Shown: piece after piece, positions 1 to 8,020 of the stretch
How positions within the stretch are numbered: the stretch's first letter is position 1
Layout of the letters: each line of letters opens with the position of its first letter
Origin: Paenibacillus terrae
GTDB lineage: Bacteria; Bacillota; Bacilli; Paenibacillales; Paenibacillaceae
NCBI RefSeq assembly: GCF_005217525.1
Contig: NZ_PNXQ01000012.1
Coordinates: 712,665-776,664 of the forward strand
Length of the DNA: 64,000 bases
Direction of reading: 5' to 3'
Translations under genes and position numbers: made by a program
The notes under the pieces: model-generated
Databases searched by the model: none
What the model was told of the DNA's origin: nothing
What the model saw: the letters and a program-made list of their open reading frames with translations, nothing else

Positions 1-2
1 CA

Positions 3-86
3 CCGGATTTGTTGCAAGGTCTGATGTCGGGTACGGGAACAGGTGGATCGGAAGGAACGAGAGGATCTGGAGGAAGAGCACGATGA
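3..86 (+). CDS. C-terminal end of an upstream protein (partial)
   Basis: An open frame enters from the left edge and reads PDLLQGLMSGTGTGG followed by a Gly/Ser/Arg-rich tail, then stops with TGA overlapping the ATG of the next gene (ATGA). A hydrophobic PDLLQGLMSG segment plus a glycine-rich tail resembles the end of SPFH/band-7 type membrane-associated proteins, but 27 residues cannot establish the family. The four-base overlap implies translational coupling with the NAD-kinase-like gene. Confidence 0.4.
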   Translation, partial: PDLLQGLMSGTGTGGSEGTRGSGGRAR

Positions 87-1144
87 GTACGATGAGCAAC
101 CGGATGACGGAGCACAAGATCATTTTGGTGAAGCGTAAAACACGTCTGGAGGAACTGATTGTCCGATATAACACGGTGCAGCAGGCCCGGTTTTTTATAG
201 AACGGCTAGGCGCGGATTTCAGTGATTATGTGCTGGAGGATGAAAATTACCGCAGAGCAGTAGCAACGGCAGCATCGGAGCTGACGACCTTGGGGCGGGT
301 TCAGATTGTGGAGCGGGAGCATGTGCCCAACTTTATTTTTGGTGAGCAGGATACGGTGGTGGTGGTGGGTCAGGATGGGCTGGTGGCCAACACGTTAAAG
401 TACTTGACTGAGCAGCCGTTGATCGGTGTGAATCCAGATCCATTGCGCTGGGACGGAGTATTGCTGCCATTTACAGTATCGGATTTGCGCCGGGTTGTGC
501 CAGATGTGTTCGTACACAAACGTCCGATCAAGGAGGTTACGCTGGCTAAGGCCCAGCTCAATGACGGTCAATCGTTGTACGCTGTGAACGATTTGTTCAT
601 CGGGCGCAAAACCCATGTTTCAGCGAGATATGAGCTGAGGCTGGAGGATCAGGTAGAGCAGCAATCCTCCAGCGGCATTATCGTTTCGACGGGGATGGGT
701 GCGACAGGCTGGTTGACCAGCGTGCTTGCCGGGGCGGCAGGGATTGTCGGCAGCGCTACGCAGCGTCCAATTTCGCTGACTCCAGATCATCTGGTGACGG
801 GCGCCGTCTTCCATCAAGAAGCAGTGGAAGAAGGACGGCAACGAGGCCGGAGAAGCAATGGGGGCGACCATGGCAGTGACGATGACTATAGTTATGACAA
901 CCGCGCAACATGGAGTTCGCCATCGCTATATTTTACGGTGAGAGAACCATTTCCCAGTCGGACGACTGCTACGGATCTGGTATTTGGTCAGGTGGAAGCC
1001 GAAAAACCGCTGCGGATTGCTTCGCAGATGCCGGAACATGGAGTGATTTTCAGCGATGGAGTGGAAAGCGACTTTCTGGAGTTTAATGCCGGGATTGAAG
1101 CAACTATTAGTCCAGCAGAGAAAAAGGGGCATCTGGTCGTGTAG
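83..1144 (+). CDS. NAD kinase-like / sugar kinase family protein
   Basis: A 353-residue protein with the architecture of the ATP-NAD kinase superfamily. A nucleotide-binding segment around residues 90-105 (VVVVGQDGLVANT) occupies the place of the GGDGT motif. A downstream GIIVSTGMGATGWLTS segment (about residues 199-214) matches the conserved STGSTG-like phosphate/NAD loop. The GGDGT motif is altered to GQDGL, and residues 250-280 form a charged, Asp/Arg-rich insertion, so this may be a divergent paralogue rather than the housekeeping NadK. The ATG at 83 is preceded by GGAGGAA and overlaps the stop of the upstream gene. Substrate is not determinable here. Confidence 0.75.
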   Translation: MSTMSNRMTEHKIILVKRKTRLEELIVRYNTVQQARFFIERLGADFSDYVLEDENYRRAVATAASELTTLGRVQIVEREHVPNFIFGEQDTVVVVGQDGLVANTLKYLTEQPLIGVNPDPLRWDGVLLPFTVSDLRRVVPDVFVHKRPIKEVTLAKAQLNDGQSLYAVNDLFIGRKTHVSARYELRLEDQVEQQSSSGIIVSTGMGATGWLTSVLAGAAGIVGSATQRPISLTPDHLVTGAVFHQEAVEEGRQRGRRSNGGDHGSDDDYSYDNRATWSSPSLYFTVREPFPSRTTATDLVFGQVEAEKPLRIASQMPEHGVIFSDGVESDFLEFNAGIEATISPAEKKGHLVV

Positions 1145-1220
1145 AGGTTTGCACAGGATGGCAATGGGGAATGTTGAGTAAGGTACATCAATCAGATGAA
1201 GTCAAAAAGGAGGAATCAAC

Positions 1221-1400
1221 ATGAGCGACCATACTCAAGACGAAGCGAAAATCCGCAACAAGAAGAACGAGGACGGAGATTCCTTGATGGAGAAAAACAA
1301 GCTGGAAAACGGCGTGGATATCGAACCAGAGGCTGACGAATGGATTGCGAAGCCTTCACCCGTGTCCTACGATGATACGAAAACCTCTTCGAAGCAATAA
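1221..1400 (+). CDS. small hydrophilic protein, unknown function
   Basis: A 59-residue, highly charged protein (MSDHTQDEAKIRNKKNEDGD...) with no membrane segment and no cysteines. It has a very strong ribosome site, AAGGAGG, nine bases before the ATG, and a hairpin terminator follows 33 bases after its stop. The strong initiation signal and clean boundaries argue that it is a real gene. I do not recognise the family; low complexity and high charge suggest an intrinsically disordered or stress-type small protein, which is inference only. Confidence 0.7.
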   Translation: MSDHTQDEAKIRNKKNEDGDSLMEKNKLENGVDIEPEADEWIAKPSPVSYDDTKTSSKQ

Positions 1401-1432
1401 GGCTCTTGCGTCCAAATAGAGCAAACATGCAA

Positions 1433-1464
1433 AGACAGATGATCCTTAATGGGGTCATCTGTCT
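1433..1464. terminator. hairpin between convergent genes
   Basis: AGACAGATGA pairs with TCATCTGTCT around a short loop; the stem extends through CC/GG with one G-T pair. It lies between the small protein at 1221-1400 and the convergent LuxR gene, so it could end both transcripts. The T tract is short (CTTT), so termination strength is uncertain. Confidence 0.6.
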
Positions 1465-1501
1465 CTTTGGCATGTATTATTGTGGAATAGGAGGATTGAA
1501 A

Positions 1502-2614
1502 TTAGTTGAATCTGGAATATACCTTCCATACCAGCTCACGGCGGCTGCTTACACCTGTTTTCAAGAAAATCGCTTTCAGATGATCCTGCACTGTGTAGGC
1601 TGAAATATGAAGTGCGCTTGCCAGCTCTCGGGTCGAAAAGCCTTGAACAATGAGCCGGACAATCTGTCTTTCCCGCTCGGACCATGCAAACATCTCTGCC
1701 ATGAGCGGCAGCATTTCAGATGCTTTAGCAGGCTCAAACCATACGGCAAGCTGTTTTTCATCTTTACTTTGCCCGCTTTGAAGAAGGGTGGCCCTGAGTG
1801 TTACCCACGGGGTTCCTGCGTCTGCGGCGGGTATACATAGTTTGGCTGGTGAAGCGGAAGCAGTGAAAGTTCCCGGAAGGGCTGTGGATAGCGCGCGAAA
1901 GCATACCGCCCGAACGGGCGCGGGAAGGCTATTTTCGTCGATGTCTTCCTGCTGCCGAAGCAACTTTAGCCACTGGTCTGCCGTTGGATTGAAGGAAATC
2001 GGCTCCAGCTTGCCAGAAAGCACCAGAACCCCTGGCTCCATATCATTTTCCATAATTATAGCGGAGTCTGGAGATAAGCCCACACTGGCCTGACGCAAAT
2101 GGTAGGCTATAGACGGTGCTAAGGCTTCAAGAAGCTGCTGCTCTTCCTCACTAAATACCGGCTCTGTATGAAGGCGAAACAACGTGAGAAATCCCCAACA
2201 GCTTCCTTTGTACATTAACGGAACACGTAACTCATCCCCGAATCCGGCAGGCTGCAAAACATCCCTGTAACGTGCGCTCCGATTCGGATGACCTCCCGTA
2301 GCTTCGTTTAGAGTCGCTATGGATTGCCCCTCCCGCACCAACTGGTCGTATTTCATCACATCATTGCGCAGATATTCGTACTCTAATAGCTTGTAATGAA
2401 TGCCATCCACGCCTGATTCGGTGAATGCCCCTGTGGAAAGCAGCGTATGCGGATCTATTGACGTACAACACGCCGCATCGAACGAAACCTGAGTACGTAA
2501 GCGTTCGATTAGCGTATGTTTGTAAGCTTGCGATGAAGGGGCTTTTTCTCCCAGTCGAATGATTTGCTGTCGAGCATCTTTTAGCTGTGAAAATTGTGTA
2601 TATTGTGCGCTCAT
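1502..2614 (-). CDS. LuxR-family transcriptional regulator
   Basis: A 370-residue regulator. The last 65 residues form a LuxR/GerE-type helix-turn-helix (WSERERQIVRLIVQGFSTRELA, then HISAYTVQDHLKAIFLKTG), where the conserved TVQDHL recognition helix is visible. The N-terminal 180 residues look like a GAF-type sensor domain (DELRVPLMYKGSCWGFLTLFR). There is no receiver domain, so the input is probably a ligand or redox cue. The ATG is preceded by GGGAGC. It is transcribed divergently from the methyltransferase at 2825, which makes that pair a possible target (inference). Confidence 0.85.
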   Translation of the reverse strand: MSAQYTQFSQLKDARQQIIRLGEKAPSSQAYKHTLIERLRTQVSFDAACCTSIDPHTLLSTGAFTESGVDGIHYKLLEYEYLRNDVMKYDQLVREGQSIATLNEATGGHPNRSARYRDVLQPAGFGDELRVPLMYKGSCWGFLTLFRLHTEPVFSEEEQQLLEALAPSIAYHLRQASVGLSPDSAIIMENDMEPGVLVLSGKLEPISFNPTADQWLKLLRQQEDIDENSLPAPVRAVCFRALSTALPGTFTASASPAKLCIPAADAGTPWVTLRATLLQSGQSKDEKQLAVWFEPAKASEMLPLMAEMFAWSERERQIVRLIVQGFSTRELASALHISAYTVQDHLKAIFLKTGVSSRRELVWKVYSRFN

Positions 2615-2711
2615 ACATTGCTCCCATCGTGAAAAGCTGGAGTTTCGCCTAAGTGTATCGAAGTAAATCCCACATCTATGGGATGGTGGATATACGTGTG
2701 GTTGTTATAAT

Positions 2712-2726
2712 TGAGAATAATTCTTA
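2712..2726. promoter_or_regulatory. Fur-like operator
   Basis: TGAGAATAATTCTTA is a 7-1-7 near-palindrome that matches the Gram-positive Fur box (TGATAATNATTATCA) at 12 of 15 positions. It sits about 100 bases before the methyltransferase start, in the gap it shares with the divergent LuxR gene. This suggests iron or other metal control but is untested. Confidence 0.45.
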
Positions 2727-2824
2727 ATTAAATCAACAATATACGAATGCTAGGGGAAGATCAAGGCTAAATGCAAGGCCAGTCGCATCTTTTTCCAGCT
2801 GTTCGATTTTGGAGGGAACTATAT

Positions 2825-3709
2825 ATGGAATATAGCAGCAGTAAGCCAAACGATCCTATGGGTGCTCATCACACAGGCAACAGCCGCCATACAAGCGCTG
2901 AACATACAAGTCCTAACCAGCCTATGAGTTGGAACGATCCGAATGTACGCAAGTACCCGGACACGATTGCTTTAAAAATACCGGGATATGCCCATCTGTA
3001 TGAGATGACGGACCGCTTGATAACCGCACAGCTTGAGACTCAGGCCCGCACGCAGGACGCGGATCCGAACGTATTGATTATCGGGGCTGGCGGCGGTCAG
3101 GAGCTGATTACACTCGGAGGACAACATGCGGCATGGTCTTTTGCGGCAGTTGATCCATCTGAACGCATGCTGGATTTGGCACGTCAGCGTGTGGCGCAAG
3201 CGGGCATAAGGTCAAGAATATCTTTTGTCACAGGCACGTTGGAAGAGCTGCCCGGAGAACTACTCCAAGAACAGTCTAAGGAGCAGTCTGGACAACGGAT
3301 CGAAGAATCACACGCGGAGCCGATTTATGATGCTGCCACCTGCCTGTTGGTGCTTCATTTTCTTCACAGCCTGGAGAGCAAACGGGCATTGCTGCAACAG
3401 ATATCTGCTCGTCTCAAACCGGGCGCGCCTTTTTGCTTGGCCTCCATCAATGGAAATCCACAGGAGTCTGCCTTTTCCATTCAAATGCAGGCGTGGAAAA
3501 GTCATATGCTGGATCAGGGCATTCCCCTGGAGGATTGGGAGCGATTCGCTGCCTCCATTGGCCGTGAGTCAGACCCAGTGTCCAATACAGCAATACAGGA
3601 AATGCTGGTAGATGCAGGCTTTACCCATATCACCCGGTATTTTGGCGCTTTTTTAGTGAATGGGTGGTTTGCAGTTAAAGGGGGAGAAGCTACTCATGAC
3701 AAAGGATAA
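2825..3709 (+). CDS. class I SAM-dependent methyltransferase
   Basis: A 294-residue protein with a Rossmann methyltransferase core. Motif I is VLIIGAGGGQELITLG, and an acidic ribose-binding position lies in FAAVDPSERMLDLARQRV. Motif IV/V regions are AATCLLVLHFLHSLESKRALL and LKPGAPFCLASING. An upstream in-frame ATG exists at 2771, but the start at 2825 has the better ribosome site (GGAGGG, eight bases away). Its stop overlaps the start of the saccharopine-dehydrogenase-like gene, so the two are translationally coupled. Substrate unknown; pairing with an opine/saccharopine-type dehydrogenase and the Fur-like box raise the idea of a small-molecule pathway, not proven. Confidence 0.8.
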   Translation: MEYSSSKPNDPMGAHHTGNSRHTSAEHTSPNQPMSWNDPNVRKYPDTIALKIPGYAHLYEMTDRLITAQLETQARTQDADPNVLIIGAGGGQELITLGGQHAAWSFAAVDPSERMLDLARQRVAQAGIRSRISFVTGTLEELPGELLQEQSKEQSGQRIEESHAEPIYDAATCLLVLHFLHSLESKRALLQQISARLKPGAPFCLASINGNPQESAFSIQMQAWKSHMLDQGIPLEDWERFAASIGRESDPVSNTAIQEMLVDAGFTHITRYFGAFLVNGWFAVKGGEATHDKG

Positions 3710-4781
3710 CATTATCATCATTGGCGGATATGGTCATGTCGGAAAAATTTTATGTACGGAACTAAGTGAAATGTTTCCCGGCAAGGTGTTTGCCGCAGGG
3801 CGTAGCATGGAACGTGCCGCTGAATTTAGCAAGCAATCGGGTGGTAAGGTACTGCCTTTACAGCTTAATATTCATGAGCCGATAGACCCGTCGATTTTAA
3901 AGCAGGCCAGGATCGTTATCATGTGTCTGGATCAGGAAAACACAGACCTGGTACGTGCCTGCCTTCAGCATGGGGTGCATTATATGGATATTACCGCGAA
4001 TGCAGCCTTCTTGAGTCAGGTGGAGCGGTGTCATCAGGAGGCGCGAGCTTATCAGGCTACTGCCCTGCTAAGTGTAGGATTGGCCCCGGGGCTGACAAAT
4101 CTGTTGGCACTGCAGGCGACGCAGCTTATGGATCGGACGGATGAGTTGAACATATCTCTGATGCTGGGCTTGGGAGACGAACACGGTCAGGCTGCCATTG
4201 AATGGACAGTGGATCAGATTCATACCGATTTGGAGGTTATGGAACAGGGCCGCCCGGTGATTCGAAAAAGCTTTAGCGACGGACGAGTGGCAGACTTCGG
4301 CGCAGGAGTGGGGCGTCACCGCGCGTATCGTTTTCCTTTTTCCGATCAGCATACACTTCCACGTACGCTCGGAATTCCTACAGTCAGCACACGTCTTTGC
4401 TTCGATTCGCGGTTGACGACCCGGCTTCTGGCAGGGCTTCGTACAACAGGGATATCGGGTTTACTCCGACAGCAATCCGTGCGTAACGCAGTGGTTCGCA
4501 GCTTTAGCAAGCTGCATCTGGGAGGGAATGCGGTGGCGGTCAAGGTAGACGCGCGAGGAACCCTCCATGGCAAGGAAACGAAAGTCGAATGCCAACTAAG
4601 GGGACATCATCAGTCCGATTTAACCGCCAAGGCAGCTGTCTTTGCAGCGCTGGCGCTATACCGTTCTGAGCTTGATCATGGTGTATTTCACATGGAGCAG
4701 TGTTTTTCGTGGAATCGTATGCGGGAATGGCTGGGGCAGCAGGTAGCCGTGGATATTCAGGTGAACGGACAGCAGGTGTAG
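3696..4781 (+). CDS. saccharopine dehydrogenase-like NAD(P)-binding protein
   Basis: A 361-residue protein. The N-terminus is a dinucleotide-binding Rossmann fold (IIIIGGYGHVGKILCTEL, residues 6-23), followed by the conserved YMDITA(N) and LSVGLAPGLTNLLA segments typical of saccharopine dehydrogenase-family proteins. The ATG at 3696 follows GGGGGAGAAG and overlaps the methyltransferase stop; the longer frame from 3660 has no ribosome site. It probably reduces or rearranges an amino-acid-like substrate made with its coupled methyltransferase (inference). True lysine-pathway saccharopine dehydrogenase activity is not implied. Confidence 0.8.
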   Translation: MTKDNIIIIGGYGHVGKILCTELSEMFPGKVFAAGRSMERAAEFSKQSGGKVLPLQLNIHEPIDPSILKQARIVIMCLDQENTDLVRACLQHGVHYMDITANAAFLSQVERCHQEARAYQATALLSVGLAPGLTNLLALQATQLMDRTDELNISLMLGLGDEHGQAAIEWTVDQIHTDLEVMEQGRPVIRKSFSDGRVADFGAGVGRHRAYRFPFSDQHTLPRTLGIPTVSTRLCFDSRLTTRLLAGLRTTGISGLLRQQSVRNAVVRSFSKLHLGGNAVAVKVDARGTLHGKETKVECQLRGHHQSDLTAKAAVFAALALYRSELDHGVFHMEQCFSWNRMREWLGQQVAVDIQVNGQQV

Positions 4782-4815
4782 AAGTCATATTTTTTGACCC
4801 AAGAGGGACTTATGT

Positions 4816-4863
4816 AATCCAAGCTTATTCGGCAACTCATTGCGGATGGGTCTTGGATTTCTT
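4816..4863 (+). terminator. weak hairpin after the two-gene operon
   Basis: AATCCAAG (4816-4823) pairs with CTTGGATT (4852-4859), followed by TCTTTTC. The loop is long (28 bases), so confidence is low. The surrounding gap 4782-5068 holds no gene I can support. Confidence 0.35.
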
Positions 4864-5068
4864 TTCCTGTTAGATTACACTAGAAAGAAGTACATATTTT
4901 TGGAAGGACCTGAGACAACTCAGATAGATTCGAATGGCATACCAAACGGATATCATCGTGTATGGGGAATGTTTACCGTAAAAGAGTCCGGTTTTGGAGT
5001 AGCTTGTGTGAATGATTGTCAGGAAGTTGAGTAACTATTCTTATTTCATGAGGAGGACATGTAGTAGC

Positions 5069-5626
5069 ATGAAAACATACGTATTTATTTACGAAGGTTT
5101 TGTACAGTTTGAAATCATGTTGGCAACATATTTTTTAAGAACACGTGGAGAAATTATCCCTTTTGCAATTAGCAAAGATCCTGTTACTTCATACGAGGGT
5201 TTTTCAGTTCTTCCGTTGTGCTCAATAGATCAGGTGGATATGGAGAGTGTGGATCTACTGGTTATTCCAGGTGGTGACATAAGCGGAGTTGCTGCGAATA
5301 AGCATCTGCACAAATTGCTCCAGCAGTTGCATCAGAATAAAAAAGGGATCGGTGCTATTTGTGGAGGTACATTATTGTTGGGTCAGGCGGGTGTGCTGAA
5401 TGGGCGCTCATTTACGACTAACGTAGTTGAAGAGATGGAGAAGCTTGGCCCTCAGGGAACATTCGTAAATACCAATGTTGTTACAGATGGACATATCGTT
5501 ACAGCCAAAGCCAACGCCTATGTAGATTTTGGTATTGAATTGGGAAAGCTCATGGATATTTACGAAAACGAGCAGGATCTGGAAGAGACTATTTCATTTT
5601 TTAAGTATTTTGAACCGTTAAATTAG
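5069..5626 (+). CDS. DJ-1/PfpI family protein
   Basis: A 185-residue protein of the class I glutamine amidotransferase-like DJ-1/PfpI family. The nucleophile elbow is AICGGTLLLG with Cys98, and the glutamate/strand region VDLLVIPGGDI precedes it. Members act as deglycases, chaperones, proteases or regulators, and the exact role cannot be read here. The ATG at 5069 is preceded by AGGAGGA; the longer in-frame start at 5012 lacks a comparable site. It ends 24 bases before the next small gene. Confidence 0.8.
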   Translation: MKTYVFIYEGFVQFEIMLATYFLRTRGEIIPFAISKDPVTSYEGFSVLPLCSIDQVDMESVDLLVIPGGDISGVAANKHLHKLLQQLHQNKKGIGAICGGTLLLGQAGVLNGRSFTTNVVEEMEKLGPQGTFVNTNVVTDGHIVTAKANAYVDFGIELGKLMDIYENEQDLEETISFFKYFEPLN

Positions 5627-5650
5627 AACGAAGAAAGGGGGAGAAATGGC

Positions 5651-5830
5651 GTGAAGGTAGAACAGGATTTGGAAGACATCAAGGACAGACTGACCCAGAT
5701 CGAGGCGAAGCTGGAACAAAGGTCGACTTCCGGAAGAATACTGAAAACGATGCTTATCATTTTCTTGTCTGTTTTTTTCTTGCTTTTGGTGATCGGAGTT
5801 ATTCAATTTGTTTCCAACTCATCGGTATGA
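5651..5830 (+). CDS. small single-pass membrane protein
   Basis: A 59-residue protein starting at GTG, nine bases after AAAGGGGGAG. Residues 1-30 form a charged amphipathic helix with coiled-coil spacing (LEDIKDRLTQIEAKLEQR). Residues 33-53 are a hydrophobic membrane helix (LIIFLSVFFLLLVIGVIQFV). The nearby ATG at 5645 hits a stop after two codons, so GTG is the only sensible start. Unknown function; tight spacing suggests co-transcription with the HAD gene downstream. Confidence 0.65.
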   Translation: MKVEQDLEDIKDRLTQIEAKLEQRSTSGRILKTMLIIFLSVFFLLLVIGVIQFVSNSSV

Positions 5831-5854
5831 GGAACCGAAAGAAGGGAGTTCGTT

Positions 5855-6568
5855 ATGTCCATAGAAGCGATCATTTTTGATCTAGATAATACGCTGATTC
5901 ATCGTAAACAGGCGTTTGCGGCATATACGGAGCGTTTTGTGGAACGCTTCATTGTGGTGGAGGATCCGGCGAGCAGGTCAGCAATAGTCGAGCACATACG
6001 CCTGGCGGATCAGGATGGATATCGGGACAAAAGGGAGCTGTATACGGAGCTGCATGCAGACTTGAAACTGAAAAATCCGGATACGACGGTACAGGAAATG
6101 CTGGGCTTTTGGTATGGTGAATTTCATAAGTTTACGGTACTGATGGACGGGGCCAAGGAAGTGCTGTCTGAGCTACGGTCGCGGGGCTTGAAGCTTGGTA
6201 TCATCACCAATGGTTCACTCCGCACGCAACAAGCAAAGATCAACCGCGTTATGCTGAAGGACTATTTTGATTCCATTATTGTTTCGGGAGGCGTCCGCGT
6301 GGAGAAGCCTAATCCTCGCATATTCGAGTTGTCGTTAAGTGAACTGGAGATTACAGACCCAGGCAACGTCTGGTATGTAGGCGATCATCCGACAAATGAT
6401 ATTCGTGGTGCCCAAAGTGCAGGCTTGCATACAATCTGGCTGGAGGGATTTATGTCGTGGCAGGAAACGGGCATTGTGCCGGATTACAGGATTGGCAGTT
6501 TGCGTGAAATCATCGGTTGGCTGGATCATGCCAGCTATTCCGGGAATATGGAGGAGGGAGCATCATGA
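5855..6568 (+). CDS. HAD-superfamily hydrolase
   Basis: A 237-residue haloacid-dehalogenase-type phosphatase. Motif I is IIFDLDNTL (nucleophile Asp9, acid/base Asp11), motif II is GIITNGS, the lysine of motif III lies in RVEKPNP, and motif IV is YVGDHPTNDIRGA. A helical cap follows motif I (subfamily I). It likely dephosphorylates a small metabolite. The start has AGAAGGGAG upstream. Its stop overlaps the next ATG (ATGA), coupling it to the acetyltransferase. Confidence 0.85.
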   Translation: MSIEAIIFDLDNTLIHRKQAFAAYTERFVERFIVVEDPASRSAIVEHIRLADQDGYRDKRELYTELHADLKLKNPDTTVQEMLGFWYGEFHKFTVLMDGAKEVLSELRSRGLKLGIITNGSLRTQQAKINRVMLKDYFDSIIVSGGVRVEKPNPRIFELSLSELEITDPGNVWYVGDHPTNDIRGAQSAGLHTIWLEGFMSWQETGIVPDYRIGSLREIIGWLDHASYSGNMEEGAS

Positions 6569-7158
6569 GTAAGGAGCAGGCGAATCAGACTAGCCCTATG
6601 CTATTATCGTTCCCTGAGCAATTCCAGACAGAACGGTTGACGATTCGCGCTCCACAGTGGGGGGATGGGGCAACGGTCAATGAAGCCATTCGTGAGAGTG
6701 TGGATGAATTGCGTCCCTGGCTGCCTTTTGCGAGAAATCTTCCTACGCCAGAGGAATCAGAAATTCGCTCACGCCAAGCCAGACTTAAATTTCTGGACCG
6801 GTCTGACATGATGTTGTACGTATTTGAGACGGTATCGGGAGCTTTTGTAGCCAGCAGCGGCTTGCACCGGATCGACTGGGCTGCACGTAAATTTGAAATC
6901 GGATACTGGCTCAGAACGTCTTGCACAGGTAAAGGCATGATAACAGAGGCAGTACATGGTATCACGGATTTTGCCATACAGCATTTGGAGGCGAATCGGC
7001 TGGAGATCCGTTGTGATTCCAGAAATACGCGCAGCGCCAAGGTAGCAGAGCGGGCAGGTTTTACGCTGGAGGGCATTTTGCGGAATGTCGAGTATGATGA
7101 AGAGGGAACACTGGCCAGCCAAATGATTTTTGCCAAGGTACGCGGTATTGAATTTTAG
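6565..7158 (+). CDS. RimJ/RimL-type GNAT acetyltransferase
   Basis: A 197-residue GNAT protein. It opens with the RimL-like phrase ERLTIRAPQWGDGATVNEAI; the acetyl-CoA site region is IGYWLRTSCTGKGMITEAV, where the usual R/Q-x-x-G-x-G/A appears as TGKGMITEA; the C-terminal LEIRCDSRNTRSAKVAERAGF and EGILRN are hallmark RimJ/RimL segments. It may acetylate a protein N-terminus or a small amine. The ATG at 6565 has GGAGGGAG upstream and overlaps the HAD stop. Confidence 0.85.
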   Translation: MSKEQANQTSPMLLSFPEQFQTERLTIRAPQWGDGATVNEAIRESVDELRPWLPFARNLPTPEESEIRSRQARLKFLDRSDMMLYVFETVSGAFVASSGLHRIDWAARKFEIGYWLRTSCTGKGMITEAVHGITDFAIQHLEANRLEIRCDSRNTRSAKVAERAGFTLEGILRNVEYDEEGTLASQMIFAKVRGIEF

Positions 7159-7211
7159 CATCAGAACAATATATTTTGACCCGACTCAAGCCTGAGCGCG
7201 GATTTAAGTAA

Positions 7212-7403
7212 CAGCATACGGGTCGATTTGTAAATGAAGCAGGCAAAGCGATCAAATCGATGGACAGGGATTTCAGAGGGGATACATTGTTACTACAGGA
7301 AGATAACCATATTTACAAGCTACGTTTGTACGATATTGCGGAGGCTCGTTATGATGAATTGGATCACGAAAAATACAGACAAGCTGGTGTGCATACAATA
7401 TGA
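7212..7403 (+). pseudogene. 3' remnant of a gene of unknown family
   Basis: One frame of the otherwise gene-less 7159-7510 stretch reads like an ordinary protein end: RFVNEAGKAIKSMDRDF..., then GDTLLLQEDNHIYKLRLYDI and AEARYDELDHEKYRQAGVHTI, before a TGA at 7401. It is blocked upstream by TAA (7209) and has only an internal ATG at 7260 with no ribosome site. I read it as the tail of a deleted gene; a short non-canonical gene is the alternative. Confidence 0.4.
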
Positions 7404-7510
7404 CATCAGCAGGAATATCAGCACTCTTGCAAGCGCTAACCTAAGGGTATACTCGACGAGATTCCAGCAGCTTGGCGAAGATTTTTCAGCGTTAGGTCAG
7501 GTGATTTAGT

Positions 7511-7999
7511 ATGGGAAGAACTCGTAAAAGCGTCGACGTCGACAGGAAGACGATTTGGAAAGTAGGTGTGGAATTTCGCTGGAAGGCCCGGGCCATGTAT
7601 CTGGCTGCTGTGCTGATCGCTATCCTGTTGGGCTTGGGAAGTCGGACCTTTTCCTCCGGGTTGCCTGAATTCGTTGCCAATCATTTTGGGGATGCCTTGT
7701 GGGCGTGCATGGTTTACTTTGGGCTGAGAATGTTGTGGGTGGATCGTCGTGTATCTGTAGCGCTGTGGGGCAGCTTGTTGTTTTGTTTCGCCATCGAGTT
7801 CAGTCAGATGTATCAGGCTCCCTGGATTAACAGTATCCGGGCGACGACACTGGGCGGGCTGGTGTTGGGAAAAGGGTTCCTAACCGCCGATCTGGTTCGG
7901 TACACGGCCGGTATTGCAATATCCTGGGCGTTGGACCAAGGATATAGAAGGCTGGCAGGCATCACTACACGTATAGACGATGACGAGTCATTCGAATAA
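7511..7999 (+). CDS. DUF2809-type integral membrane protein
   Basis: A 162-residue membrane protein with about four hydrophobic helices (AMYLAAVLIAILLGLGSR, ALWACMVYFGLRMLWV, VALWGSLLFCFAIEFSQM and a C-terminal segment). The IEFSQMYQAPWINSIRATTLGGLVLG phrase is characteristic of DUF2809 (YjgA-like) proteins, whose function is not established. The N-terminus is basic. It lies 15 bases before the secreted esterase gene and probably shares its transcript. Confidence 0.7.
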   Translation: MGRTRKSVDVDRKTIWKVGVEFRWKARAMYLAAVLIAILLGLGSRTFSSGLPEFVANHFGDALWACMVYFGLRMLWVDRRVSVALWGSLLFCFAIEFSQMYQAPWINSIRATTLGGLVLGKGFLTADLVRYTAGIAISWALDQGYRRLAGITTRIDDDESFE

Positions 8000-8020
8000 T
8001 CTGAAAAGCGAGGGTTGCGC

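Noticed and set aside
4840-5034. 64-codon open frame between the saccharopine-dehydrogenase-like and DJ-1 genes
   Set aside because: No ribosome site before its ATG, no recognisable motif, and it overlaps a hairpin and the leader of the next gene.
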